A DNA stretch of 64,000 nucleotides from Heterodera schachtii (lineage: Eukaryota > Nematoda > Chromadorea > Rhabditida > Heteroderidae), in the NCBI GenBank assembly GCA_023374025.1, contig SIJG01000086.1, positions 62,001 through 126,000 on the forward strand, given 5' to 3'. The position numbers and the translations under genes were made by a program. Below the pieces are notes generated by a model. The model did no database searches. It worked only from the letters and a program-made list of their open reading frames with translations, and was not told where the DNA came from. Positions 35,572 to 48,637 of the stretch are shown here, piece by piece (position 1 is the first letter of the stretch; the number at the start of each line of letters is the position of its first letter).

Positions 35572-36399
35572 TTAAGCGAAACGATAGATCAAATGAAGGC
35601 CCGAATCGGTGTCCACAATATCCGACATTTGCCCCACATTCAGTGCAAAAGATGCTTCCTCGAATGGCTTCTGCATTTTATTCCTACCGAATGGGCCCAA
35701 ATCGCCGCTGCGTTTGGCCGAAGAGCAATCGCTGAACTCCCGCGCAATTTTCTTGAATCGGGAAAAGCGTTCGCCAACGTCCAATGCAACCAATTCGGCA
35801 TGATAAGCTTAAACACCAAAGATAAACAACTCGTTTTATTTGGAATAGGGGGGAGAGGGGTCTTAAGTTATTAAGTGTTACTCTCTTCCAATTGACAAAA
35901 GCGCCTCACTTATCTAATTTGCAACGAAAAGCGCAAAAGATTTATTGGAGTTCGCATTCTTATGCATTTAAAATGTTAGTTCCTTAAATTTTCCAATACA
36001 AATGGTAATTTTCCGCTTGAGGGTGCCCAAAGTTTGAACGGACATTCGAGTGTTTTGGTCGCGTCCTCCTTGCTTCGTGTGACTTTGTCACTTCTCCACG
36101 ACTTTGGGTTCCTTGACCTTTCGTGTTTGACCAAAATATGGTAACAGTGGACAGTTTCGGGTTTTTTTGCCGTGTCTTCGGCGTCACGCGTCGGACGTTC
36201 CCATTGACTTTTTTGATTGAACACATTGAAGTAATACTCACGACCTGTGAAAAATACGATGTCACAACAACTCAAACCATTTTTAAGTTTTGTTTTTAAT
36301 GCGCCGCTTTGGCTTACCGGATGAACGACTCATTCGTTTCTCCCAGCCTTTCGGCAAAGGATGTTCCACCACTGTTTCTTCTTCTTCTTCACCTGCCAT
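35572..36399 (-). CDS. pinn-1: Pin1-type WW/parvulin peptidyl-prolyl isomerase
   Basis: Exons 36318-36399, 36044-36244 and 35572-35807, GT-AG with consistent phases, about 172 aa. An acidic N-terminus ([13 protein letters not shown]) leads into the WW domain: [19 protein letters not shown] ... QWERP. The parvulin domain follows: [16 protein letters not shown], then [20 protein letters not shown] and [15 protein letters not shown]. The catalytic Cys (in [13 protein letters not shown]) and flanking His residues are present. In the phosphate-binding basic cluster the second Arg of the usual S-R-R is Asn. Pin1 enzymes isomerise phospho-Ser/Thr-Pro bonds in nuclear and cell-cycle proteins. Family identity is secure. 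Confidence 0.93.
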
Positions 36400-37003
36400 T
36401 TATTAGGATTTTCGTTTTCTACCACTTAAATGTTAATAGAAGGCTTTTTAGAAGTCATAAAAATAAAAAAATTTATAGCATTTTAAAATTAAAAATAAAA
36501 TATTAGAAAATATTAAAAAGGAAATAATAGAGCAAGGATGGGATCGAGATTCCGTCGGGATTTCCCAGGATCCCGGTCCCGTTCTTTTTTTTTGAAAAAC
36601 GGTCAGGGTCGGAATTCCGACAACAATCCCGGTAACCTTATCCCGACAATGAATAACCTTATCCCGACAATGATTCCAATTCGGAATACCGATCTCGACT
36701 TTATAAGTTCCGGGTTCTATATTAAAAATTTATATGAATCACATACAATCAAAAACGAAGTGAATAGAGAATGCGTGAGAAAAATACAACTCACAAAATG
36801 ATTCATAACGCCATTTGTAATTTTTTGCGCCCTATTTCAAAAAAAAAAACACTGCTAAAATTTACCTTATAAAATCCTCTAACCTCTCTTAAATACATAC
36901 CTACTCAAAAATCACTTTAATGGCTAACTGAATTTTTTGTTATTCTTTTTTGTATAAGGGTAAATTCATGCTTTAAATTGAATACATTTTTGTGCACCGT
37001 TCG

Positions 37004-40000
37004 ATGTTTCTTTTTGGCTTTCTTTTTGGTTTCCTCTTCGGTGTTCTGCTTTTGCTTTTTATTGTCGTCGTTTTTGTCTTCAACCTTTTTCAAAATAGAC
37101 CATCATTCTTCTAATAGTCATCATGGCTTTCAAGCGATGTCTCCTCAAAAAACTCGAATTCCCAATGTTAGCCTCATTGACAAGCTTCGAAAATAATTAT
37201 ATGATTTTTAAGGAGCTCAAAGCTTTTTTGCATTCTTGCTCCGTTGGTGTTGGCTCCGAATGGGAAAGTTGTTCCTCGTTGAGTCTGCTCTTGCACTTTC
37301 TTTTCCAAGAGCACAAAGATACACGCCAATTCCGCAGGTCCTATCGAAACAGTGCGTTTCAATTGCGGACTCCAAATTTTTGTCTAGATGGTTTTACAAG
37401 AAATTACAGCTGGAACTGAATGATGTCACTGCGCGAAGTTCGACCGCCGGTCGAATTATCCATGGCATTCAGATCCGCGACCTCGAAGCGGGCATGAACT
37501 CGCCGGTGGTAAATAATGTGCGAGTGGAAAGTTTCCAACTATCTGAGGACGACCCCGACCTCTTCGAAGAATTGGTCCTTCTTTTGGACGTCGATTACCG
37601 CGGCGGTTTTCAAATGTCTGTTGATGCGAATATGGCCTTTGGAAAATTTGCACAACTCTCTGTTAAGGTTTTTCAAGTAGTTTTCTTTGTTTACGACATA
37701 AATTTTATTAAAGTTACTCCAACTGAATGGCCGCGCTCGTTTTTCAATCCGACGCCAACCATTCGCCCATTGGAGTTTCTCTTTTGTTGAAGCCCCTCAG
37801 ATGGATTTAAAAGTCGATTCTCAGTTCCAAGGACGGAGTCTCCGCCATTTAATTCCGTTGATTAATTCCGCCTTTCGGAAGGCTATACAGCTCAAACACG
37901 TGTGGCCAAACTACAAATTGCGTTTCAGACCATTCTTCCAAAATCCTCTCTACAGTCCCTCGCCGAATACGGGTCCATTTTGGACCATAGATCGAATATC
38001 CCTGTAAGTCTAATTTAGCTGCCTTCGAGCATGTTGATCTCTCTGGTGCCGGCTTAGAGGTGACTGTCCTGTCCGCTTCTCGCCTAAACTTGTCCGGCTT
38101 TGATCATTCTGCAATGCGTCTGTTCTGCATGGTTTCCATTGGTAAGTTTTGACAGCGATGACAAAGTCCAGTTACATTTAACTAATAGAGAAGCGACCCA
38201 TCAATCCGTACCAAAATAGCGACCAAAACACTTCCGAAAAGTTGAGAAGAGCCGCTCATTTGCTCAGTGTCCTTCTGCAATTTACAAGAAAAGGGGCGGG
38301 CGGTCCTTTGGGACTAACATTCAACGCCAACGGCAAGGTCATTTTTGACGAAGGATGTTATTATCCATCTTTAAAATTGAAATTTTGAAATTTATTTTAA
38401 ATTTCCTAAGAAAGAATTTGCTCACTTATTGTTAGATGGTGCTGGGAAAGGCATCCAATTATGCAAATCGATGGCTTTTTTTTTGCTTTTCATCACTTTT
38501 CCCGGCCCGTTTTTCTACAAAAAAAAAACCTGGGAACCGAAGGAGCCCGGCGGTGCTGAAAATTTTGAGACCAAATTTCGCAATTTTGGGCAATGGTAAA
38601 GTTTTGTGGTTTCTTCGAAAAATAAATTTTAAGATTTAATTAGCACATTTTCTAGGCTTAAAAAATGTGCTGATCACGAATCTGAGCTCGGGTTTTGCAA
38701 AATCAATGATTTTGTCAGCGATTTTTCATCAATTTCATAAAAAATAAACTGCAGCCAAGCGGGCTCGAACACCAGACCCCGTCTCATATGATCCTTAAGG
38801 GCTTGTATAATTAAATTTCAATAATCGTAAATAACTTAAAAAGACTTCTCCGGACATTCAATAGCTCATTCGAAAGCTCTTTTTTAGCTCTACAACATCT
38901 ATGTGTTTTTTATGCCCGACTACTTTCTTAAAATTTTGGAAAAATCTAATACTTGATAAAAAAAATCATAGATAAAATCATTGATTTTGCAAAACCCGAG
39001 CTCAGATTCGTGATCAGCGCATTTTTTCAGCCTAGAAAATTATGCTAATTAAATCTTTAACTTATTCGAACAAATCACAAAACTTTACGATTGCCCAATT
39101 TTGAGTCAATTAAAAAAATGTTTTGGGTCAAACGTTTCCGCCGGAAATTTTTGGAATTTTTTTGTACCGGAATGAATTTTGGAAAAAAAAATAGTAAACA
39201 TTTAGTCTACTCACTTTTGCTTCGTGTTTTTTGTCCTTCTGTACACATTTAAAACTGAAGGAAACGAACAGTCGCGAAGTTCGAGTGGCCAGTGTTGAGC
39301 AGGGGTCCAATGCTGAGAAGAGCGGCTTTCGGGTCGGCGACACTTTGGTAGCGGTGAATAATATTCCGGTGAGAAATGAGCGACAGGCGACGCGACTTCT
39401 GACGGGGACAGCGGGGGATTTGCTCGTTTTAGTGGAGAGAGAGCTTAACGAAAGTGTAAATGGCAGCGAAGAATCGGCGGGTGAAGAGACGGAAGGTATT
39501 TAAGAGGGAGCAAAACGGAAAGCCGACGAAATGCAATGCTATCATCATCAAAATCCCATTGTTTAGATCTGAATTCTGCGACAATTTCGCGCGAAATTCC
39601 TACGAAAGACGTGGACTTCATTTCCCCCAATCGGCGAAACTTCTCTCCTCTCGGCAGTCGCCCAATTGAATATTCCGCCAAGGACGAATTTGAGGGGGAC
39701 GAGCCAAGCGAAAGTGCAGAAAAAATGGAACAAAAACAATGAAATTGGGAAATTTAGCCTCTTCACAAACAGTGCGGCCGGAGGATCAAATACAAACGAA
39801 ACCTTTTGAAACTTTACGACCATTTGGTGACCACAAAATTTACAATGGAGAGGAAAAGAAGGGACAAATAACAAAAAGCAGAAAACAGTTCAGAAGCTCT
39901 GAAAGGGCAGCCAAAATCAAACGGACTAAGAAAATACGGCGGTCACGGTTAGCAAAAGGAAATAACAATGGGAATTGAATATTTAATATTCAGATCTGAG

Positions 40001-42512
40001 TCGGAAATTCGAAATGTTTGCTTTGAAAGCACCGCCGGATTAATACAAACAGAAGAAAATCCGCTTGATGGAGAATTGATCAGTCCATACGAAGATGAAC
40101 ATTTGGGAGAGAATTCTGAGATTGGAATTCGCAGACCGAAAAAACATTCGACTGAAAAGGAGGGAATTGTCCCGGAGAATGCCACGGGTGAAAAGGGCCA
40201 AAAACAAAGCATTTCACGGCGAGAGAAGCTTCATGTTAGCCTCATTAGCTTTATGCAAATTACCTTTTCACACTTTTCCAGGCAAAAGCTAATGAAATGG
40301 CCGTTAGACTGAGCAAATCGAAACTAAACGAATTCATTTGGAGTAGACGAAAGCCCGTGGAAATGGCCGTTGAAGCAAATGACAGCAATGACGGAACTGA
40401 ACCAAGCAAAAATGAAAGTGATCGTTTGGAAAAGCCGCGAAGGAAATGGACACGAAAAAAGTGAAATGATTTAAATGTTGGGAAAACGAAATGTTTGGCA
40501 TTCAGCTCAACATCACCACATCTTGCGCAAAAGATTGAACCAAAAATGGCTAACTCTCAAGAAAGCGCTGGGCCAACAGAATCGAAATGCACAAAAACTG
40601 TTCAAATCACTCGGGTTGGCTTTGAGCCAATGGACTGATCAGCGAATCCCAATTCAGAACCCAATTTGGGGCCAATCTCTCCATTTTGGGCTCAACAAAG
40701 ACTCGCTTTACCTGAATGTTTGTCTTTACGCTACAAGCAATTCACAAGGCGAACCGCAGCGAAATGATGGAGAGGAATTGACAATGTTGGGATGGGTAAG
40801 CAATTGGCAATTTGGAGACTCCTCTGTGTTTTTATAATGTTTACTTCTGACAAATGAGTTAACTTTCATTCGTTCTTCATTTATTCAGACGAGTGTTTAT
40901 GTGCCGGGACTCGTCGAGGACTGTTCGGTTTGTCACCTGTAATTCCCACTTACATTAACTTTTGCTTAAGTTAACGCTGTCTTATTGCCACAGGGAAAGG
41001 TTCCATCTGAGAGAACCCAAAAGGTCCCTTCTTTAGGCTTTTCTCTCCCGAATCCCTTCCCTTCCCTTCAGTGATTGCCATTCTGTCCCTGCCGAGTTTG
41101 ACCAATTGAGTCGTCACAATGGGTTCGACCGGCGTTTATGCTTCGGCGATTTGCTCATCTCTTTTCGTTTTTTCCCCGACGGATTGCCCGTCGAATTGGG
41201 CGAATGCGCTTCTCTCTCACAATCGGCCCCCGTCCATCAAACTCATCAGTCGGATGATCCGTGCCAAAGTTTGGCTAACTTTTCTCATCACGAACATCGA
41301 TGGGTGCCATTGAAACACAAACAAAGTGTGCTCAATGAATTGCATGAATTACTTTGGCTTTTCAGGTTTCAATGTGAGTTGTGGAGTTTGTGGCGGAAAA
41401 ATTTGGCTGAAATGGGCAAACCAATGCGAAAAATGCGATTTGGTGTGCCATGCAAAATGTTTGGAGGGGGCACAAAGCAAAGAATGCCAATCGACCGACC
41501 CAGACACTTTCGATGACGACACTTTCATCGAATTAGCCACTGATGAAATTGGTAAGCCTAAAAAGGAATTAACTAACCGAATAGAACGAAGGGTTTAGTG
41601 GAGAACATTGGCAAAATGTTTGTGTTTTTCTTTAGCCGAACGGAAACGGTCCAACGTCTCGCAATCGACAGCTGATGAACAAAAACATTCGCCATCGGAA
41701 AAATGTTCGGATGGGAAAAACGCTTCTTCCAACTGCCGAAGGCGGCGAATTGCCGAGAGATTGCAAACATTTTCAGCACTTACCTTAAAGAGTGTGCAGG
41801 AATATTCTCGAAGACGGACAGTCCAAAAGGGACAGTCGGCGGAGAATGAAAACAGCACCAGTGACATTGGTTGGACTGTTCATTCATTTTAAACATTCTT
41901 TGACCAAATTGCATATTTTTCAGAATCCCCCGGTTCTCCAAAATCGCCTTTTTCGGTTGGGGCGGAAGGGTCTTTTGGAATGGTATCCATTGCGGAAGTG
42001 CTCGAGATGGATTTGCTCGACTCTCTCGAGGGATTTGGCCCAAAATCGCAATTTAGTGATCTCAAATTTGAACCGGGTAAAACCTTTTACTCGAATTGAT
42101 TGGGCCTTTCTTTTCCCACAGGCAATGCTTACAATCCGCAAGTTGTGTGTGAGGCGAAGGTCAAAGGACAGCGTTTGTTTGATTGGTGCGAGACGGAAGA
42201 GCGGAAGAAACGGATCAATGGGCAGGTGAAGCGACGCAAATTGAGGGGTCCGTTGTTCTAACGCAACAACACCCTCAGATTGACCTGGTCCAGGCTGAAA
42301 TTGAAGCAGTGACTCGTCTACGGCGTTCTTTGCCCAATAAATCCGGTGCTTCGATTTGGTTTTGATTGCTGAATTGTTAACTCAAATTTGCAGGTGTTGA
42401 TTTTGAACGCATCGAACATCGTCTTCAGGCACTGGCTTTCATTATGATGCTTTATTGCTACGCATTAAATGTCCTCGAGTGGGGGGGGGGGAAATACAAT
42501 GAAAGATGTTAA
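37004..42512 (+). CDS. pdzd-8: PDZD8 orthologue: ER-anchored SMP lipid-transfer protein
   Basis: A start at 37004 gives an N-terminal membrane anchor (FGFLFGVLLLLFIVVVFVFN). Downstream exons follow human PDZD8 order. SMP domain: CSSLSLLLHFLFQEHKDTR to 37361, then WFYKKLQLELND with YRGGFQMSVDANMAFGK, then FAHWSFSFVEAPQMDLKVDS and NYKLRFRPFF. PDZ: split between GGPLGLTFNANGK and VRVASVEQGSNAEKSGFRVG (39231-39500). Linker and C2-like exons at 39.5-41.1 kb include NPIWGQSLHFGLNKDSLYL and HNGFDRRLCFGDLLISFRF. C1 zinc finger at about 41310-41480: CGVCGGKIWLKWANQCEKC, CHAKCLEG. A coiled coil follows with RRSLPNKS and FERIEHRLQALAFIMM; the stop is at 42510. PDZD8 moves lipid at ER-endosome contacts. 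The linker exon borders (39.5-41.0 kb) are not fully resolved. Confidence 0.88.
38577..39105. mobile_element. Fold-back element inside the PDZ-domain intron of pdzd-8
   Basis: Arms at about 38577-38715 and 38970-39105 are reverse complements (gctgatcacgaatctgagct, tttaattagcac). The centre includes a Pol III B-box-like GTGTTCGAGCCC on the minus strand (about 38756-38767) and CTCATTCGAAAGCTC (38875-38889). Related, degraded sequence lies at 62640-62860. Confidence 0.8.
42481..42491 (+). repeat. G11 tract in the last coding codons of pdzd-8
   Basis: The reading frame passes through an 11-base G run (Trp-Gly-Gly-Gly) eight codons before the stop. A one-base slip would change only the C-terminal residues. 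Confidence 0.7.
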
Positions 42513-42853
42513 TTTAGGACTGTCATGAAAAAGAGGAGGGCACAAAGAAGAACGAAGCGGCGATGTGAATTTGGAAGTAATTAGTCAGAAAAGATTCGGT
42601 CATTTCCTTTTTATTTATTTATTTGTCTTCCCAAATGTTCACTTCTTCCCTATTTCCAAATCACAACTGCTGGTCAAATTGTCATCACTCTTCTGTATTG
42701 CACATTGAGTAATAATAATATTGTGGTAGGCCCAAAAGATTTTGGGTTTTCAGTTCATTACGTTTTGCACGTGTAAATGAATTCCGTTGTTTAAAAGAAT
42801 AATAAATGTGTAAAGAATGTCTGATTTTTCGGTCCTCTTAATTTCTTTCTTTC

Positions 42854-44206
42854 TCATTTCTGTTTTCTGTAGTATCCCCCCGTTGGGTGTCTTCGAATTT
42901 CGCCGTTCTCTTCTCCAATGGCCCATAATTCTGTCGCTTTTCCATGCTTTTTCCTTCTCTCCCCTTTTGATTGATTGTTTTGTTTCGGGGGTGTTTTGGT
43001 CGCTCTGTCCACAGCTTCTCCCCCACTTCTCTCCGCTTCTTCCCCTTTTTCAAATCCCGGCACTTTTATGTGGGAAACTCCACAGTCCGTTGGACAGTAT
43101 GCAGATGGCATTCCTACGTGTTTGGGTGGATGGCATTGGTCATCCATCGTCCGTTGCGTGTCTCCTCACCTGCTTCCCCGGGCTGTCCCGTCTCCCCCGC
43201 TTCTCCGTGTCGTCCCGCGTCCCCCGCTTGTCCCGCTGGGCCCTGCTCGCCCATTCCGCCCGTTTGTCCTCCCAATATGCTCCGCCAGAAAAGCGAAAAT
43301 TGAAAGGGGAAAGTGTTCTCACCTCCCGGGCAGTCCGTGGGGGCCCATCTGTCCCGCTGGGCCTGGCCTTCCCTTCGGTCCCTTTGAACTCCGAATTCAT
43401 TTGCGTCAAACTTTTAACAAAAGCGACCTTCACGCCCACTCCCGACACCACTTGGTTCCCTCCAATCCCGACAAGTCCACTTTTGCCTTTAGGCCCAAAA
43501 TTGCCCCGAGGCCCAACAGAGCCTCGCGGTCCCGGGGAGCCCTCTCTCCCCTCAATTCCTTCCTCCCCTCGGAGTCCCGCAATGCCCGACATCCCTCGCT
43601 CGCCTTGGTGGCCTCTTAAGAAAAAGTTCTTTAAAATATGCTATACCATGAACAAACCTTTGCCCGGGTGGTCCTCCTGGGCACACAGTGCACGGCAAGT
43701 CTAATTCCGATTCGACGACAATGTCCAATCCGTCCACGCCTGACTCGCCCGGACTTCCGGCTTGTCCAGGAGGACTGTCCGGGCCTGGCAATCCCGGTGG
43801 CCCAGGAGGGCCCTGTGGGCAACTCAACATTGAACAGCTGCAAGCGGAGCCTAAGGCACTTTGGCCGCCACGTTCGGCTGAGGACGAGCGCTTATTTCGC
43901 GACTCAGTGAAAGTCGAAAAATGGAGAACAGCCCAAACTCTGTTGGAATCGCCCTTAGGGGAGGAGGAGAGCTTAAGCTGGAATTTCGAAAAATGCCTTG
44001 AATTTCTGCGATTTTGCCAAAATATTTGAACGTTCCGAGTCGATTTGTGAGTACAAAATCGGCACACCGATTGCCAATGCGAGAACACTGAAAAGAGCGA
44101 CGGAGCAACAGCCAATGGCCAAAAGATGGAAATGGTCCCAGCAGCAATCATTCGTCGTTTGTTCTTTTGGCATAGATTCGGCGATATTTGGACGTTGCTG
44201 CTTCAT
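42854..44206 (-). CDS. Cuticle collagen C (about 365 aa)
   Basis: Six exons: 43997-44206, 43658-43953, 43452-43614, 43323-43381, 43170-43279 and 42854-43113; the phases all agree. The first intron uses a GC donor (AAG|gcattt ... cctaag). An N-terminal anchor (FHLLAIGCCSVALFSVLALA) is followed by KGDSNRVWAVLHF, aligned with KDIWSEV of the other collagens, then CSCSMLSCPQGPPGPPG. Gly-X-Y repeats are broken by a short insert with CTVCPGGPPGQ. The C-terminus has YCPTDCGVSHI, a motif of nematode cuticle collagens, then an unusually long polar tail that may really be spliced. It is divergent from collagens A and B and on the other strand. Confidence 0.85.
43954..43996 (-). other. GC-AG intron in collagen C
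   Basis: Exon 1 ends TTCAAG and the intron begins gcattt and ends cctaag. No GT donor restores the frame between the anchor and the conserved GDSNRVW block. The position equals the phase-0 first intron of the two other collagen genes. Confidence 0.75.
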
Positions 44207-44710
44207 TCTGCGGAATTGTCGTGATAATTAAGTGCGGCGGCGAAATGTTTCAGGCGCCTCTTTTAAGCGAATGTTTCGCCGTCCATTCGTTTCGGAATCC
44301 GGATGATAAGCCGGTGATTAGCGTGGTGCATTCCTCGTCAACCAATGCTCTGCCGCTAATGCCTTCTCAACCGGTCATTTGGTGCCTGTTTTGCTTCCCT
44401 TCTCCTCCGCCGGTGTTATCACTTTCCATTTCATTCATTATAAATACTGGTCGCCTTCTCAGGCTTGCTTTTTACAACTTCGTAATTTTTTTGAATTCAT
44501 TTCCATTTATTCATAATTTAATAATCAGTTTCAAAATGTTGATTTTTCATTTATAACTTAGGAAAATAATAAATAATGAGTGATTTTGGCATTTTTCACT
44601 TATGAGCCCCTTTGACAATTTTAATTAAAAGGTGTTCTCTTCCCCAAATAAAGTTTTCTTTTAGCACGGGGCACAAGTGAAAAGTGCCGGAGATTCCTGT
44701 GTTATGGAAA

Positions 44711-47700
44711 TTAGTTTTTTTGGGACAATTCCTCGCCGTTTTGTGCTTTTACAGTGCCATGGGCTGTTTGCCGAGTGACCATTTCTTCGAGCCGTCTTCG
44801 CGTCCGCTGTTCCTGCTCCAATGCCTTTGCCATTTTGCTTACTTCCTGCTCACCCGTGGGGAAAGAGGGAACGAATGGCGAAGGATGGGCAAGTGACCGT
44901 TGCCCACCTTCGTCAAAACGGAGATTTGGTCCTTTAGCGAATAGACAGTGTCCACCAAACTCCTCTCCTTCACCACAAATTGGTCGCCCTCCAACTCTTC
45001 CACAAATAATTTCTCGTCCTCCGCAACAATTAATTGCGGTCTGACGGATATTTCATGTTGGTCCGGGTAGGAAGCTGAATATAATTTGTAAGATTTCTTC
45101 TTGAAATTTTCATTTTTAAAAAAATTTATTTGGCAAAATTCCCGGCGAAATTTCGGCGGCGAAATTTTGGGGTGCACCCCCTTAAGGTGGGGAGGGTAAA
45201 GAAAAAGATAATTGTAATCTGTGATTCCAACAAACATAATTTGAGTCTTGTTTTTTTCTCTGAGGTTCGTTCATGTACAGTCACTGTGTAACTTCTCTGT
45301 CTCGCACTACGAAAGGGGTGAGACAGACACAATAGAAATAAAGTCGAAAATCGAAAAGTAGTTTCGGAGTGATTTTGGGACGGCGACAGTTCGAAGTGTT
45401 TGTCCTTCTAACACTTACCAGCCCTTCTGACTTGTGCGCCTCCACAATGGGAATAGAATGATTCCGCCGAATTTCTTTGCTCGTGGGTTTTCCTGACGAC
45501 GAAACGAATTAATCGAAAATGCCGCTAATTGTATGCATTTGCGTTAAATATTTAACTTGTTACATCGTATTTTATTTGCACTGTTCCCCCAAATTCACCT
45601 GCCGCAGAAGTGCGAATTCGTTACGCAATTTGTGCCGGAGACGCAATAACCCTCGACGATTTTAAGCATAAGTGCGTCTTCCTGCTCTTCGGCAGAAACT
45701 TAACATGGAAATTGCCGTTCCATTCTTTCGATTGGTCTCTTTGGCATTACGTCCTTTGCGCATTTTGACGGGCATTGCCCTGCCGAAGTTTGGCAGCCAT
45801 TCCGCACGATGGGGAGGGAACGGGCGGAGAGTCCAACCGGAAAAGGGCTTACAGAGAGCGGGTGGAGAGGGACCATCACACGCAATGGCATTTCCCGAGA
45901 AATCATCGCCTTAAAACAACGTCTTATGGGAATCTTGACAGAAAAACTATTTGGGTGTGCATTACGTTTCCCCGCTCCCCGGGAAAAAAAAAACTTAAAA
46001 ATTTTCCAAAAAAAGATCTTAATGTTAATAAATTTTTAATAAGAATACAAAAAAAAAAAATAAGTCGAAAATGCAGAACTGAAAAATTGCTAATAAATTT
46101 TAATTCCCTGTTGTTGAATATGGATGTGTTGGAATACCACGAATTACGATTGCCGAAATTTTTGATGAAAACCCGGAAAATTTTTAGGTTATTGGGGATT
46201 GGCATTTTTCCAAGCAACAAAAATTGACCCTAAATTAACATTTTTAGTGAAAATCTGTAATAAAATTTTCCATTCTCTCCGCTCTTAAAACCATGGTTTT
46301 TTAAAAACGAAAAATGGAAGACTCCACGGGAGAGGGAGAGAAGACAGAATGAGTGAGTGAATTGTCTAATCAAATCCAATAAAAGAAAAAACGAAGACCA
46401 AATTAAAAAGCAACCCGGCAAAATCATTTCCAAATGGTGATTCAGCCTTATACTCCCAAGTTCTGTCGTAACATTCCGTGCACCATCAGCAGAGTCAACA
46501 ATCTCATCATGCCCCACTTCTTCCTTAATTTCAAAACCCATTGTGCTTTTTGATATGGTTGTTTTTTTTGCTTATGATATCTTCTGTATCGGACTTTTGG
46601 GCATTTTGTCGTCTGAATTTCTTTTCAGACAGATTTAAATTTCAATAAACCATTAACATTAGAAAATGTTGCTAATTTTGAATCCAATTCGTAACAATAA
46701 GATGAAATCCCTCCCCCCCCCCCCCCCCTCACAAATGCTGCTGTCTGCTGTTGTTCGTCGCTTTGACTCATTGTCAGATGGATTCCCTCGCATTTTTTCA
46801 TCGCATCCCAAATTTGCTTCTGTTCGTCTCTCCCAATGGTCCGTAGTGTTAATTTCGTTCCCTTTTCTGACGGTTTCTTTCTTATTAAAAATGTTCGACC
46901 AGTGGTTCCGAAGGTGCGGTGATTCCCACCTCCCAATAGCTTTGAACATAAGACACTTACCCGACAGTTCGTCCATTTGTATTTCATTGTTTGAATTTCT
47001 CCTCCGAATTGAAAGGTTTTTCGTCTCAAATTGGTTTCTCAATGCGTTTTTATCCGTTGCTGAACAATGCTCCACCAGCAAAAGTGTTCGTCCAAAAATG
47101 GCCACACACCTTCACCAATTTGGGTTTCGGTGTCCGTCGTTCGCTGTTTTAAGTCCCAGCCCCTCCCTTCTCCCACCTGTCCACTTCAGTCCCTTGTTTT
47201 TTGTCCGTTTCGGCAACGGTTACTTTGCCGACGAAAAGAAACGGGCCAAGCGACCGCTCCAAATCTCTGCCAAAATGCTCCTCCAATCCCTCACTTTGCA
47301 TAAAGTAAAGCTGCGCTTCCCTTTGTCTTCGAATGCGTTCGCATTCGGACTAAATTTACTAATTCCGAAAGAAGCACAAAATTCTCACATAAAAGTCGGC
47401 ATAGACTAATGAAGCTCTGTAAAGGTTGCCTTTGTCGGGATGTCCTTCCTAAACAAATTGATTAAATAAATTGGGATTGAAATGTTCGAATGGAGTGAGA
47501 TAAATTTGCTAAAGTAAAAGCCCAGATTTCCCTTTCTCTCGACTTTTTTAAAAAATAGTTGGGAAAAAATGCTATGGAGGAAAAATAAAAAAATAAAATC
47601 ACCAACAGGGGTATTTCTTTCAATTTCCTGCAAAATGTTCGCGTATTTGTCCACATGTCGGAACACCAAACTCAATCCGATGACAATTTGCTTTAAATCA

Positions 47701-48637
47701 ATGTTTCTCAAAGAAATAAGTCGTTGAACGGTTTCGCTGAAATTGACAAATATAACATCGCCATTGCAAAGAAAATCACTTGTCTCGGTTAATAAAGTCC
47801 ATAAAATCGCAGTGCCCCTTGCAATAAGTGAACAAAATCGTGCGCAATTCGACGTCTAAAAATATTTTTCCAATAATCTGAGAATTTAATGGCTGCCTAA
47901 AAAGAATAAATAAATAATAAAATGTAACATTAGAAGACAAACTTTGTCTGCTCTTCGAATTGCTTCAAAATATCATTTTTCAGTGTAATAAATTCCGAGA
48001 GGCTTTTTACGAGTGAACAACACTCAAGGCTGGAAACAAGTGAGTCTTATCAGTTTATTGGACTTTTAACATGCAACAGAATCTAATCACTCACATTTTT
48101 TCTGCTTCTTCAATTGATGTCAGCGTGACGAAAAGATTTGCAATTTTTTGTTGGTTTTGCTTTTCTTTTGACAAAAAATTTTTTATTTGTTCAGTTCGAT
48201 ATGCCAATTTTTTCGTTTCCAATTGAGAATCAGCGCAAAACATATTTTCAAGCCTTTGAGCATTTGTAGCATGGTTTAGTGAAGAAGCATTCACTATTCC
48301 GACGAAATCCGAAGGAAACCAGCCAATTCTTCCGTCCAGCGAACCTTCCCACCAGAAATAACCTCCGTTATTCAATAAACATTTGTTTCTCACTTACCAT
48401 CCGCCGTCCAATTTTTGTGTTACTGATATCACATTATTCTTGTCGAAAGAAAGCTAAAAACAAATTCCGGTTAAATAAAATATGTAAACAGCAAACTTCG
48501 TCGTTGTTGCGTCCCTTAAAGCTATGCTTTGCAATGACCAACAAAGGGTTGCGAGCCGAAAATTCGTGAGGGTCACTTGCATTATTATATTCATTGTTAG
48601 TCGATGGTTCAGTTGTTAAGCATGAATCCTTTTTCAT
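44711..48637 (-). CDS. pix-1: PIX (ARHGEF7-like) Rac/Cdc42 exchange factor
   Basis: Read right to left: MKKDSCLTTEPSTN start at 48637, then an SH3 domain split over exons (LLVIAKHSFKGRNNDE; LSFDKNNVISVTQKLDGG; WWEGSLDGRIGWFPSDFVGI). The DH domain lies at about 48.3-47.2 kb (LSEFITLKNDILKQFEEQ; VFRHVDKYANILQEIERN). A PH-like region is near 46.6-47.0 kb (RTIGRDEQKQIWDAMKKC). The C-terminal part is diagnostic of PIX: DALMLKIVEGYC near 45660, then RPQLIVAEDEKLFVEE and SLVDTVYSLKDQISVLTK, the coiled coil that trimerises and binds GIT. The stop is at 44711. The SH3 domain binds PAK in relatives. The splice between GGW and WEGSL has no clean acceptor by eye, and several DH/PH exon borders are approximate. 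Confidence 0.85.
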
